From assembly GCA_016707585.1 (NCBI GenBank), contig JADJHL010000012.1, forward strand, positions 310,001 to 374,000: DNA of 64,000 nucleotides, given 5' to 3'. The position numbers were made by a program, and so were the translations under genes. The notes under the pieces are model-generated. The model ran no database searches, was not told the DNA's origin, and saw only the letters and a program-made list of their open reading frames with translations. Of this stretch, positions 18,956 to 27,765 are shown piece after piece (position 1 is the first letter of the stretch; each line of letters opens with the position of its first letter). The stretch comes from Ignavibacteriales bacterium. Lineage in GTDB: Bacteria > Bacteroidota > Ignavibacteria > Ignavibacteriales > Ignavibacteriaceae.

Positions 18956-20662
18956 TTATTTTATTAGTAACATTTTTTTTGTTTGAACATAAGAACCAGC
19001 ACTTAATCTATAAAAATATATTCCACTTGAAAGTTTAGAAGCATTAAATTCTATTTCATAACTTCCGGCATTTCTAAATTCATTCACTAATGTTGCAACT
19101 TCATTTCCAAGAACATCATAAATTTTTAATGTTTGGTGTCCACTAACTGGAGACTGCCAACTAATCTTTGTACTTGGATTAAATGGATTAGGATAGTTTT
19201 GGTTCAGTTTAAATTCGTTTAGTATAGGAGTATCATCATCAACATTAACTAAACCATTTGTAAAGTTTTGTTCAAAATAATTTTGAACATTGATTGCGTG
19301 GTTTCTTGTTACTGTAATTGCATCTAAAGCATTTGAACCATTATCAACAATGTATGCAACCCAAATATCTATTGGTTTACCAGCCTCAAGAGCAAACCTT
19401 CCGATGCTGACCATATTTCTTATATCCGCGGGAATAATGTCAATCCAACCAACATTTGAAACAGGATCACCGGAGAACCAGAAATTTGGATTTAATTTTG
19501 AACAATCAACACCACCATTTACTGAGCCGTAGGAGAAAGTACAGGGATCAATTTTGGTCCCGTTTCTTGCTCTACCATTTAGATAATTATATACTTCACT
19601 TTGATTGTTTGGATCACTTAATGTTGGATCGCCACCAATTAAGAAAATATTTGCTGACACCTTTAAATTTTTTGCCCCAGGGAAAAATTCAGTACTAAAA
19701 TCATTGCCTCTTCTATTGTAAGCTGTATCTAAAGGAGTATCAATGTCCAAATCAAAAATGTTGTTTGAATTGTTATCTATGAATGTTCTACCAGGAAGAT
19801 AACTAATCGGACCTTGTAAAAATTTTATATAAAATGCTGGTGGAGTTGAACCATAATCATCATCATCTCCATTGTTGTAGAAAAAACCTGAGTTTAAAAG
19901 TGTATCACAACCATTTAAATCATCCGTGTAGCCTCCTATATCAGCGTCAGCATACATTGCAAAGATCACAGAATCAAGTTTATCTACAACTGTTCCTTTA
20001 TTAATTAACCTATAGCGGATGAAGATTGTATTTCCAAGTGGTGGTTGAGCAGAAGTATAAGCTAAAACTGTTTGCTGGATCTCTATTCCTTTCGGAGTTA
20101 CGGATGCAAATCTTCTTTGGTTTGCAGGAACTTCATCATTAAAAACACACCAGGTCATTTCATCTCCAATTAAAGCTGGCTTATCTTCAGAAGTATCCCA
20201 AATATTATTTCCATTTAAATCTATAGGATTATAGATACCATCATTATCTCCATCATAGAAGTCTGCTCCGAGTGAAACAGCATTTATCCAATCTTGCCAG
20301 GATTGTCCAAAATCAGAATCATTTTTTTTAACTACATAAATTATATTTTTGGGATCTGAGGGGTCATTATTTATTGTTCCAGGCGCATAGTCTTGAACTA
20401 ACGATGAAGGGGCAACACCATTAGCCCAAAGAGTATCATTTGCATAACCAGCTAAGAAAAAACCACCGCTAAAAAGAAAAACGTGATTAGCAAATTTTCC
20501 CCCAGCACCACTTGTGTTCGGGTCTGGGTCCGGTATATTAACATAGGCTAATATTCCCTTGTTATCAATAGGAAGGTTAATATTGTTTATGTTTAATCTG
20601 TATTGTGTCTGTGAAAAGATAGAAATTGCAGTAAGCAGTATTATTAAGAACAATTTTTTCAT
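18956..20662 (-). CDS. T9SS-secreted protein, short member of the cargo array
   Basis: A 568-residue protein that corresponds to the C-terminal half of the two 1002-residue array members: signal peptide, the shared module (LPIDNKGILAYVN, VFLFSGGFFLAGY, YDGDNDGIYNPIDLNGNNIW, EIQQTVLAYTS, YADADIGGYTDDLNGCD) and a T9SS sorting domain. It lacks their Asp-box propeller and anchor-X region, so either this is the basic form or the N-terminal region was lost. ATG 20662 follows AAGGG. It lies 10 bp after its upstream neighbour. Function unknown; the repeated DxDxDG turns suggest metal-stabilised loops. Confidence 0.8.
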   Translation of the reverse strand: MKKLFLIILLTAISIFSQTQYRLNINNINLPIDNKGILAYVNIPDPDPNTSGAGGKFANHVFLFSGGFFLAGYANDTLWANGVAPSSLVQDYAPGTINNDPSDPKNIIYVVKKNDSDFGQSWQDWINAVSLGADFYDGDNDGIYNPIDLNGNNIWDTSEDKPALIGDEMTWCVFNDEVPANQRRFASVTPKGIEIQQTVLAYTSAQPPLGNTIFIRYRLINKGTVVDKLDSVIFAMYADADIGGYTDDLNGCDTLLNSGFFYNNGDDDDYGSTPPAFYIKFLQGPISYLPGRTFIDNNSNNIFDLDIDTPLDTAYNRRGNDFSTEFFPGAKNLKVSANIFLIGGDPTLSDPNNQSEVYNYLNGRARNGTKIDPCTFSYGSVNGGVDCSKLNPNFWFSGDPVSNVGWIDIIPADIRNMVSIGRFALEAGKPIDIWVAYIVDNGSNALDAITVTRNHAINVQNYFEQNFTNGLVNVDDDTPILNEFKLNQNYPNPFNPSTKISWQSPVSGHQTLKIYDVLGNEVATLVNEFRNAGSYEIEFNASKLSSGIYFYRLSAGSYVQTKKMLLIK

Positions 20663-20672
20663 TTTTATACCC

Positions 20673-23600
20673 TTATTTAATTAATAACATTTTTTTTGTT
20701 TGAATAAACGAACCAAGACTTAATCTATAAAAATAAATTCCACTTGAAAGGGAAGAGGCATTAAAATCTGTTTCATAACTGCCGGCATTTCTGTATTCAT
20801 TAACAAGTGTAACAACTTCATTTCCTAATACATCATATATTTTTAATGTTTGATGTCCGCTAACTGGTGATTGCCAGTTAATTTTGGTACTTGGATTAAA
20901 TGGGTTTGGATAATTTTGAGAAAGTTTGAACTCTTTAACTATTTCAGATTGATCTTCAACTACTGTCGGGATATCCGTGAAATTTGAAGTATAAATTTGA
21001 ATTGCTTCCGCGCTTATGTTTTTCAAGACAGATATAGAATTTAATACGTCATAACCTCGACCAACTAAATAACACACAACAATATCGATAGGTTTGTTTT
21101 CTTCTAAATTAAACGGACCAGTATTAACTAATATTCGTTGATCAGATGATAAAGTGTTTATCCAACCAGTATGATTAACTGGATTACCTGAGTACAAAAA
21201 CCTTGGATCAACAGTTGCACAGTTAACTCCATCGAATACAAAACCATAAGACCAAGTGCATGGATCAATTGACTCGCCCGTTTTTGTTCTACCGAGCATA
21301 TAATTACGAGCTTCAACTCCAACATTAGGGTCATTAAGAATTGGGTCTGCATTGATATAATGTATGAATGAACTTAGCACTTGATTTTTTGCCCCAGGAA
21401 GAGTTTCAATACCTAGAATAGAGCCATTATTCATATATGCAGTATCAAGTGGAGTATCAGTACCTTCATCATATAATTCATTACCATTATTATCAACAAA
21501 AGTTTCCCCAGGAATAAATGCTGCGGGACCCTGTAAAAATGGAATACCAAAAACTGGTGGGTTTGTTCCATAACTATTGTCGGGGCCATCATTATATGTG
21601 TAGCCAAGATTTAGCTGGGTATCGCATCCAACTAAATCATCGTCAGCAACACCCAAATCCGGATCAGCCCAGCAAGAGAAGTAAACACTATCAAATTTAT
21701 TAGAAATAGTTGCTTTATTAAGAATCCTATATCTTATAAATATCATATTATCTATTGGATCACTTACATTTTCTCCCCAGGCAAAAAGTGTTTGTTGAAT
21801 TTCAATTCCCATTGGCTGCTGGTCATTCCATCTTCTTATACTGCTGGGAATTGCATCATTGTAAACACACCAGGCTGTAAGATCACCAAGAAAATCAGGT
21901 CTGTCCTCATTTAAATCCCAAATACTATTTCCATTTAAATCTATAGGGTCATAAACACCATCATTATTTCCATCGTAATAATCTGCACCTTGTTCAACTG
22001 CATGCTCAAAAACCTGCCAAGAAGGTCCAAATACAGGATCCGAGTTTTTAATAACATAAATTTTATTAAACGGGTCTGTTGGTTCTGTTCCAACAGGACC
22101 TGCTTGATAATCTTGTACAAGAGATGCTGATGCAACAGCGTTTGCCCATAATACACCATTGTTAAGACCTGATAAATAAAATCCTCCAGAAAAAAGAACT
22201 GAAGACTCTTCAAAATCCAAACCTTCTTTTCCATCAACATTTACTGCAGCTAAGATTCCCCGATTGTCTAAAGGTAAACTTAGATTGTTAATATTAAAAA
22301 GGTAAGAGTCACTTGCGTAGACAAAAGGTACTTCAATAAAGCTTCCGGCAAACGTAACAATATTACTGTCATTGTCTTCAACTATAAAATTATAGCTTAT
22401 CCAATCACCGTAATTTTGAGGTGTAATGGATGCCCCATAAATTTTATCTCCGGCCAAGGAATCATTATGTGCGCCATCATCATACATTTCGATTATTTCT
22501 TGTACTCCTGGTGGATTTTTATATGTAGTAAGTTTTACGGAAGTAATTACTTTATCATCATTTACAAAAGCCTGAATGTTATAAGGTACATTAGGTCCGG
22601 GATTTACAGTTGTATAATTGAAATCATATAAAAATGGCGGTACGTTATTATCAATTTCAATATCTGCTAACGAAAAATAAATTTGATATAGGTAGTAAGA
22701 GTAGTTAAAGTTTCTTGATGAGCTAAAAGCAATTACAGGTCTTCCATTCCATAAAGATATTTTATGATTGATATCAAATCCGACATATTTTGTAAAATTT
22801 TCCGGTGCAATCCAGTTTAATCCTCCATCATTACTTGTTATAAATTTTATATCAGATTGATAAATATTATTAAACGGGGTTGATTCTTTTTGCAAATAAT
22901 AAATCCAGATTTTTCCGTTTATATCTTTAACACCTAAAGGATTAGTTTGAGTTTGCACACCGCCAACAAGCAAAGATTTATCTGACCAACTTAAACTGTT
23001 ATCAAAGGAAGTACGAAAGAAAATATCAAATCCATTTTCGGTTGAATCCTGATAAACCAAAATGTCTTTTGAATTTCCGGCATTTATTATATTTCCATTA
23101 TTTCCAGTAATATCGATTGTGTCAACAGAACTCCAGTTTATTCCATCAGAACTATAAATGCTAAAAATACCTTTTGCGTATAAACTATTAGTTGATGTTG
23201 TAAAACTATGTACAAAAGAAATTTGCCCATCACTTTTTATTGAAAGGGAAGAGTTATAAACTTTTCTTCGGGCAGCAATACTACTTCTTGTAGGAAGTTG
23301 TGTAGGTGCAGACCAAGAGATGCCATTATTATCAGAATAAATGAAATAGTAGTACATAGTTTTATATGTAAGTAAAATTCTACCAGAACCAAGTACAATA
23401 GCATTAATATCAACATCTTTGTTTGAAGCAGTAATATAGGATATGGAATCTTGTGAATACCAATTTAGCAAATCGTTATTACCTCTTGCATATCTAATAA
23501 CAGCGCTTGTCGAATCATACCAGAACATCAAAGCTTCATTGTTAGGTAATCCAAGTAAAAAAGATTCCGTATTATTATAATTAAATGGTTGATGAACAAA

Positions 23601-23681
23601 TCTAACAGGATAAGTAATTTGAGAATATAATGCTGAGAAAAAGAATAGTATTATGGCTAAAACTAAAAAGATTTTTTTCAT
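20673..23681 (-). CDS. T9SS-secreted BNR/Asp-box protein, first gene of the cargo array
   Basis: A 1002-residue paralogue of the protein at 13385-16393, collinear throughout: signal peptide, Asp-box region (SDNNGISWSA, SNDGGLNWIA), choice-of-anchor X-like region (MYDDGAHNDSLAGDKIYG), shared Asp-rich module (YDGNNDGVYDPIDLNGNSIW) and T9SS sorting domain (NYPNPFNPSTKINW). It is the promoter-proximal gene of the minus-strand array; AGGTAA lies 5 nt before the ATG. A 360-bp intergenic region separates it from the divergent transhydrogenase operon. The two large paralogues probably form the same kind of surface structure; no function can be assigned from sequence. Confidence 0.83.
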   Translation of the reverse strand: MKKIFLVLAIILFFFSALYSQITYPVRFVHQPFNYNNTESFLLGLPNNEALMFWYDSTSAVIRYARGNNDLLNWYSQDSISYITASNKDVDINAIVLGSGRILLTYKTMYYYFIYSDNNGISWSAPTQLPTRSSIAARRKVYNSSLSIKSDGQISFVHSFTTSTNSLYAKGIFSIYSSDGINWSSVDTIDITGNNGNIINAGNSKDILVYQDSTENGFDIFFRTSFDNSLSWSDKSLLVGGVQTQTNPLGVKDINGKIWIYYLQKESTPFNNIYQSDIKFITSNDGGLNWIAPENFTKYVGFDINHKISLWNGRPVIAFSSSRNFNYSYYLYQIYFSLADIEIDNNVPPFLYDFNYTTVNPGPNVPYNIQAFVNDDKVITSVKLTTYKNPPGVQEIIEMYDDGAHNDSLAGDKIYGASITPQNYGDWISYNFIVEDNDSNIVTFAGSFIEVPFVYASDSYLFNINNLSLPLDNRGILAAVNVDGKEGLDFEESSVLFSGGFYLSGLNNGVLWANAVASASLVQDYQAGPVGTEPTDPFNKIYVIKNSDPVFGPSWQVFEHAVEQGADYYDGNNDGVYDPIDLNGNSIWDLNEDRPDFLGDLTAWCVYNDAIPSSIRRWNDQQPMGIEIQQTLFAWGENVSDPIDNMIFIRYRILNKATISNKFDSVYFSCWADPDLGVADDDLVGCDTQLNLGYTYNDGPDNSYGTNPPVFGIPFLQGPAAFIPGETFVDNNGNELYDEGTDTPLDTAYMNNGSILGIETLPGAKNQVLSSFIHYINADPILNDPNVGVEARNYMLGRTKTGESIDPCTWSYGFVFDGVNCATVDPRFLYSGNPVNHTGWINTLSSDQRILVNTGPFNLEENKPIDIVVCYLVGRGYDVLNSISVLKNISAEAIQIYTSNFTDIPTVVEDQSEIVKEFKLSQNYPNPFNPSTKINWQSPVSGHQTLKIYDVLGNEVVTLVNEYRNAGSYETDFNASSLSSGIYFYRLSLGSFIQTKKMLLIK

Positions 23682-24041
23682 TTTATTACCTGATATTTAA
23701 AAATAGTTTTTGTATTCGAAATGACATTCTTATTCCCGCAGCCTGCCCGAAGAAATTTGCAAGTGAGATAATAATGGTTTGTAGGTTACACTTCATAAAA
23801 GAACCCCTTATGATGTGGATAAAATTTTATTTGATAAAAATCTATTCAAAAGTAAAATAAACACTTGCTAAAGTCAAACAATAAATAGCTCATCTTTCAA
23901 AATTTGGGACAAATATTTTTTATGTACAAAGCAAAATGTCTGGTATAATTATTTCAAATCATTTTTATTGGATTTCTGTCTCAATACTTTTAAGTTTTAT
24001 GCTAAGTATATAATTATTCCATTAACGGAGGAGATAACTAA
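23682..24041. other. Divergent intergenic region between T9SS array and pnt operon
   Basis: No gene or structured RNA is seen in these 360 bp. It must hold promoters for both directions. TATAAT occurs at about 23943 in the pnt direction but without a good -35 partner. GGAGGAG at 24028-24034 is the ribosome site of pntAA. Nothing else was recognised. Confidence 0.5.
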
Positions 24042-25169
24042 GTGATAATTTCCATTCCTAAAGAGATAATGTCCGGTGAAAATCGTGTGGCCTGCGTACC
24101 GGATGTTGTTCCAAAATTAATTAAAGCCGGGTTTGAAGTTCAGATTGAAAAAAATGCTGGACTTAGTGCCGGTTTTACTGATGATCAATTTGTAAAAGCA
24201 GGTGCAAAAATTGTTGATTCTGTTGAACAGCTTTTTTCTTCTGCGGATATTCTACTTAAAGTTCAGCGTCCGATAGAAAATCAAACTTTGCATAAGCACG
24301 AATTAGATCTGATGAAAAAAGGATCGTTATTAATCGCATTAGCTTATGTTCGCCACTACACAGATGTATCAAAACAATGTGCAGAAAAAGGAATTGATTT
24401 TATTTCAATGGATGTAATTCCAAGAACAACTCTTGCACAAAAAATGGATGCATTAAGTTCTCAGGCAAATCTTGCCGGATATAAAAGCGTTTTACTTGCT
24501 GCTAATGAACTAAGAAAAATCTTTCCAATGTTAATGACAGCGGCAGGAACAATTAAACCTGCTAAAGTTGTAATTATGGGTGCGGGTGTTGCTGGATTAC
24601 AAGCACTCGGTACAGCAAAAAGATTAGGTGCAGTTGTAGAAGTTTCAGATGTTCGTCCTGCTGTAAAAGAAGAAGTGCAAAGTCTTGGCGGAAAATTTAT
24701 TGAAGTTGAAACTGATGCAAGTATGCAGGATGCCGGTGGTTATGCAAAAGAAGCATCAGAAGAATTTTTGAAAAAACAAAAAGCTGTAATCTTTAAACAC
24801 GTTACTGAAGCAGATATTGTAATCACTACTGCTCTTGTTCCTGGAAGAAAAGCTCCGGTTTTAGTTCCCGAAGAAATGGTAAAGAATATGAAGCCTGGCA
24901 GTGTTGTACTTGATATGGCTGTTGAGTTTGGCGGTAATTGTGAGATTAGTGAGATGAATAAAACTATCATAAAACATAATGTTACAATAATTGGTGAAGC
25001 AAATTTACCAAGTCTTGTTGCAACAAATGCAAGTGAAATGTATTCAAAGAACTTGCTCGCTCTCTTGCTTCATATGTGCAGAGATGGCAGCTATAAGCTT
25101 GATGAGAAAGATGAAATTGTTGGCGCAGCTTTAGTCGCATATCAAGGTAACAACAGATTAAAAGTTTAA
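24042..25169 (+). CDS. pntAA: NAD(P)+ transhydrogenase, alpha subunit 1 (NAD-binding domain I)
   Basis: This is the NAD(H)-binding part of the proton-translocating transhydrogenase, which moves hydride from NADH to NADP+ using the proton gradient. The 375-residue length fits the separate domain I polypeptide of three-gene systems. The alanine-dehydrogenase-like fold shows SSQANLAGYK (139-148), the nucleotide-binding GAGVAGLQ (180-187) and the acidic residue Asp203 that selects NAD over NADP. The start is GTG 24042 behind a strong GGAGGAG. It is followed by the membrane subunits at 25199 and 25573. The operon supplies NADPH; it ends at a strong terminator at 27001-27030. Confidence 0.95.
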   Translation: MIISIPKEIMSGENRVACVPDVVPKLIKAGFEVQIEKNAGLSAGFTDDQFVKAGAKIVDSVEQLFSSADILLKVQRPIENQTLHKHELDLMKKGSLLIALAYVRHYTDVSKQCAEKGIDFISMDVIPRTTLAQKMDALSSQANLAGYKSVLLAANELRKIFPMLMTAAGTIKPAKVVIMGAGVAGLQALGTAKRLGAVVEVSDVRPAVKEEVQSLGGKFIEVETDASMQDAGGYAKEASEEFLKKQKAVIFKHVTEADIVITTALVPGRKAPVLVPEEMVKNMKPGSVVLDMAVEFGGNCEISEMNKTIIKHNVTIIGEANLPSLVATNASEMYSKNLLALLLHMCRDGSYKLDEKDEIVGAALVAYQGNNRLKV

Positions 25170-25198
25170 CAAAAGTTTAAATTGTAGGAGATTTCTTT

Positions 25199-25576
25199 AT
25201 GACATTAAAAAAAATATTTTATACTATATCAGCAGTGATGCTTACTTATGGTTCTGCTTTTGCAGAATCCAAAGAAGTTGCAACACCTGATTACTTTGGA
25301 TTGTTCTTCGTTTTTATGTTAGCATCATTTATTGGATTAGGAGTAATAACCCGCGTTTCAAGATTACTTCACACGCCTTTAATGTCTCTAACAAATGCAA
25401 TCTCAGCTATCGCAGTTGTTGGTTCAATTATTCTTACCGGTCATGATTATCCCGATTATATAAATATTCTCGGCGGAATAGCTCTCTTTGCTTCAATGAC
25501 AAACATCGTTAGCGGATTTATGATTACAGACAGAATGCTGAAGATGTTTAAATCGAAGGAGACTAAAAAATCATGA
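25199..25576 (+). CDS. pntAB: NAD(P)+ transhydrogenase, alpha subunit 2 (membrane domain IIa)
   Basis: A 125-residue membrane protein that forms part of the proton channel. It starts with a hydrophobic, signal-like helix ending in AESKEVATPDYF, followed by three transmembrane helices (FFVFMLASFIGLGVIT, NAISAIAVVGSIILTG, ILGGIALFASMTNIVSGF). The motif TPLMSLTNAISAI is conserved in this subunit. It is slightly longer at the N-terminus than the usual about 100 residues. Its end overlaps the start of pntB by four bases (25573-25576), so the two are coupled. Confidence 0.92.
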   Translation: MTLKKIFYTISAVMLTYGSAFAESKEVATPDYFGLFFVFMLASFIGLGVITRVSRLLHTPLMSLTNAISAIAVVGSIILTGHDYPDYINILGGIALFASMTNIVSGFMITDRMLKMFKSKETKKS

Positions 25577-26976
25577 TATACTCCATCGTTCAAACAGCAA
25601 TTATACTTTCTACAGCGTTGTTTATCTTTTCACTTCATTGGATGAAAGATCCAAAAACTGCAAGACGCGGAGTGTTTGCAGGAATTGCCGCAATGACTGT
25701 TGCAATTATCAGCACAATGATTGATCCCGCGATTATAAATTGGGATTATATAAGTATTGCAATCGTTCTCGGTTTTGTTGTTGGTATTCCACTTTCTAAA
25801 GTTCCATTAACCGCAGTACCACAGCGAACAGCTTTATCACACGCATTTGGCGGACTTGCAGCAGGTTTAGTTGGAACTGCAAAATATTATTTATGGCTTT
25901 CAGAAGGAGTTGAGCAGTTAACTACTTTTAGAATGGTTGCAATCATTGTAGAAATTATTCTTGGGTTCTTAACATTTACAGGAAGTTTAATGGCTGCAGG
26001 AAAATTGCAGGAAGTAAAATGGATTCCGCAAAGACCAGTAGTATATAAAGGACAAAATTTTATTAATCTTGGATTATTAGGAATCGCAATTGTTGGCGGA
26101 TTACTTTTAGTTGTTAGTCCTGCTGAATATAGTTACCTGTTTCCCGGAATAATTGTACTTGCATTATTGTTTGGAATATTACTTATCATTCCAATTGGCG
26201 GTGCAGATATGCCAACTGTTATTTCTTTGTTAAATGCTTATGCAGGATTAGCCGCAGTTGCAATGGGATTTGTGCTTGATAATAAATTACTTGTAACTGC
26301 CGGTGCACTTGATGGTTCATCAGGTTTGATACTTTCATTAATTATGTGCAGAGCTATGAACCGATCATTTACAAATGTTTTGTTTGGTGGATTTGGACAG
26401 GTTAAAGCTGCTGCCGCGGATGCAGAACAGAGAACTGCTAAAACAGAAACAGCCGAAGGCGCTGCAGAAATTCTTGAACAGGCAAGCAAGGTTGTTATTA
26501 TTCCCGGTTACGGAATGGCTGTTGCACAAGCTCAGTATCGTATAAGAGAGTTATATGATTTGTTAACCAAAGCTGGAGTTGAAGTTGTGTTTGCTATTCA
26601 TCCGGTTGCAGGAAGAATGCCCGGACATATGAACGTACTTCTTGCAGAAGCAAAAATTCCTTACGAACAATTAATTGAAATGGATGATATAAATTCTGAT
26701 ATGCCGCAAGTTGATGTTGTAATTGTTGTTGGTGCAAATGATGTTGTAAATCCTGCAGCACGCCACGATAAAACAAGTCCTATTTATGGAATGCCTATTA
26801 TTGATGCAGACAAAGCTAAAATGTGTTTTGCAATTAAGCGTTCTATGAATCCCGGTTTTGCTGGAATTGAAAACGAGCTTTACTTTGCTGAACATACATT
26901 TATGTTATTCGGTGATGCAAAAGCTGTTATTGGAGATTTAGTAAAACAACTTTCAGGTTCTGGTGGCGGGCATTAA
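25573..26976 (+). CDS. pntB: NAD(P)+ transhydrogenase, beta subunit (domains IIb and III)
   Basis: The 467-residue beta subunit. Residues 1 to about 270 contain about nine membrane helices of the proton channel (LSHAFGGLAAGLVG and GGADMPTVISLLNAYAGLAA are conserved). Residues about 290-467 are the NADP-binding domain III, with GYGMAVAQAQ (about 314-323), HPVAGRMPGHMNVLLAEA, VVGANDVVNPAA and SMNPGFAGIENELY. All three polypeptides of the enzyme are therefore present and intact. It begins within the end of pntAB. The gene is followed by a 13-bp perfect hairpin terminator. Confidence 0.96.
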   Translation: MIYSIVQTAIILSTALFIFSLHWMKDPKTARRGVFAGIAAMTVAIISTMIDPAIINWDYISIAIVLGFVVGIPLSKVPLTAVPQRTALSHAFGGLAAGLVGTAKYYLWLSEGVEQLTTFRMVAIIVEIILGFLTFTGSLMAAGKLQEVKWIPQRPVVYKGQNFINLGLLGIAIVGGLLLVVSPAEYSYLFPGIIVLALLFGILLIIPIGGADMPTVISLLNAYAGLAAVAMGFVLDNKLLVTAGALDGSSGLILSLIMCRAMNRSFTNVLFGGFGQVKAAAADAEQRTAKTETAEGAAEILEQASKVVIIPGYGMAVAQAQYRIRELYDLLTKAGVEVVFAIHPVAGRMPGHMNVLLAEAKIPYEQLIEMDDINSDMPQVDVVIVVGANDVVNPAARHDKTSPIYGMPIIDADKAKMCFAIKRSMNPGFAGIENELYFAEHTFMLFGDAKAVIGDLVKQLSGSGGGH

Positions 26977-27000
26977 ATAAGTTCCTTTTTGATTACTTTA

Positions 27001-27035
27001 CAAACCCAGTTCTAAAAAGAACTGGGTTTGTTGTA
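27001..27035 (+). terminator. Strong hairpin after pntB
   Basis: Arms CAAACCCAGTTCT (27001-27013) and AGAACTGGGTTTG (27018-27030) pair perfectly over 13 bp with an AAAA loop. The following TTG TAAAAAG has only a short T run; stem strength still makes a terminator the best reading. Confidence 0.75.
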
Positions 27036-27093
27036 AAAAGATAGTTAACTAAAAGGATATTTAGTAAAATGTTTGGGGATAATTCAGAAATAA

Positions 27094-27179
27094 CAGTTGA
27101 CTAAAGTCAACTGCAATAAATAAGAATCGATAAATAATTGCAATAAAAATTTTCTATTGCAGTTTGCTTTAGCTGACTG
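27094..27179. repeat. 86-bp REPIN-like element, copy 1
   Basis: Two inverted copies of a roughly 25-nt unit, each built round a CTAAAG palindrome and running into CTGCAATA, enclose an AT-rich spacer. An 86-bp relative lies at 52215-52300; by eye 80 of 86 positions agree. No transposase or RAYT gene is present here, so copies would be moved in trans. Confidence 0.75.
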
Positions 27180-27250
27180 ATTTTAAGTTTTCTCTTTCCT
27201 GGGCATTTTTATTTCCACAAACACCTCTGTTTAACCTCAATTCTAAGGTT

Positions 27251-27258
27251 TATATTTG
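27251..27258 (+). promoter_or_regulatory. Candidate -7 box TATATTTG for the plug-protein gene
   Basis: Exact TAnnTTTG match 36 bp before the start codon; TTTA at 27230-27233 is a weak upstream partner. Confidence 0.4.
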
Positions 27259-27294
27259 TAACAATATTATAAACTTATTGTTGAAGGGTAAGCT

Positions 27295-27765
27295 TTGAAA
27301 AAGATATTAGTTTTGTTAACAATTTTTTGTTCGATTACTTTTGCACAGGATATTGTAATTAAAAGTCTTAAAGTTCATACTAAAGAAAATACTTTATCCA
27401 TACCAGTTCTAACATCTCAAAGAGATCAGTTGGTAATTAATTTTGATGTTCAATCTGAATATCCGCCAAACATAAATATTGTTTTTAAGTTTTGTGATAG
27501 AAACTGGAATCCTGTTGATAACATTTTCTTATCAAACCAGGGAAAGAATACAGATTATAACTTAAATTATATTTCGCTTCCAACTACAATTGAAGATGCA
27601 AAGTACCATTATCAAAATCATTATCCTGATAAAGAAGGTTATGTAAGTTTCCCTTTTTCGGGTAAATGGAAATTCTTTGTTGTTGATTCGCAAGATCCAT
27701 CAATTGTTTATGCGGAAGGAAAATTTTTTGTAATCAAAGCTGAAGTTCCGTTGAAGTTGAAATGA
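27295..27765 (+). CDS. Type IX secretion system plug protein, N-terminal part (split gene)
   Basis: A 156-residue part with signal peptide (about 1-17) and the first beta domain of the T9SS plug family (formerly DUF5103): FDVQSEYPPNINIVFKFCDRNWNPVDN, then SGKWKFFVVDSQDPSIVYAEGKFFVIKAEV. In Flavobacterium the plug closes the SprA translocon when it is not bound to PorV. Family members are a single polypeptide of about 400 residues; here a TGA stop overlaps the ATG of the next frame. A one-base deletion near 27755 would explain it, since restoring a base gives VPLKVEMRKETLEDK. Because the break shows an ATGA overlap, two coupled polypeptides cannot be fully excluded. The start codon is TTG 27295, behind AAGGGTAAGC. 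Confidence 0.8.
   Translation: MKKILVLLTIFCSITFAQDIVIKSLKVHTKENTLSIPVLTSQRDQLVINFDVQSEYPPNINIVFKFCDRNWNPVDNIFLSNQGKNTDYNLNYISLPTTIEDAKYHYQNHYPDKEGYVSFPFSGKWKFFVVDSQDPSIVYAEGKFFVIKAEVPLKLK

Larger units (their letters stand above)
26977..27294. other. Intergenic region with terminator, REPIN-like repeat and promoter box
   Basis: These 318 bp hold no gene. In order there is the pnt terminator (27001-27035), an 86-bp inverted-pair repeat (27094-27179) and a TAnnTTTG promoter box (27251-27258) for the plug gene. Confidence 0.7.

Noticed and set aside
13385..23681. Sialidase enzymes
   Set aside because: Asp boxes are present, but the catalytic Arg triad, Asp and Tyr/Glu pair could not be placed.
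23943..23948. Standard sigma-70 promoter (TATAAT) for pnt
   Set aside because: No -35 partner at about 17 bp; such hexamers are frequent by chance in AT-rich DNA.
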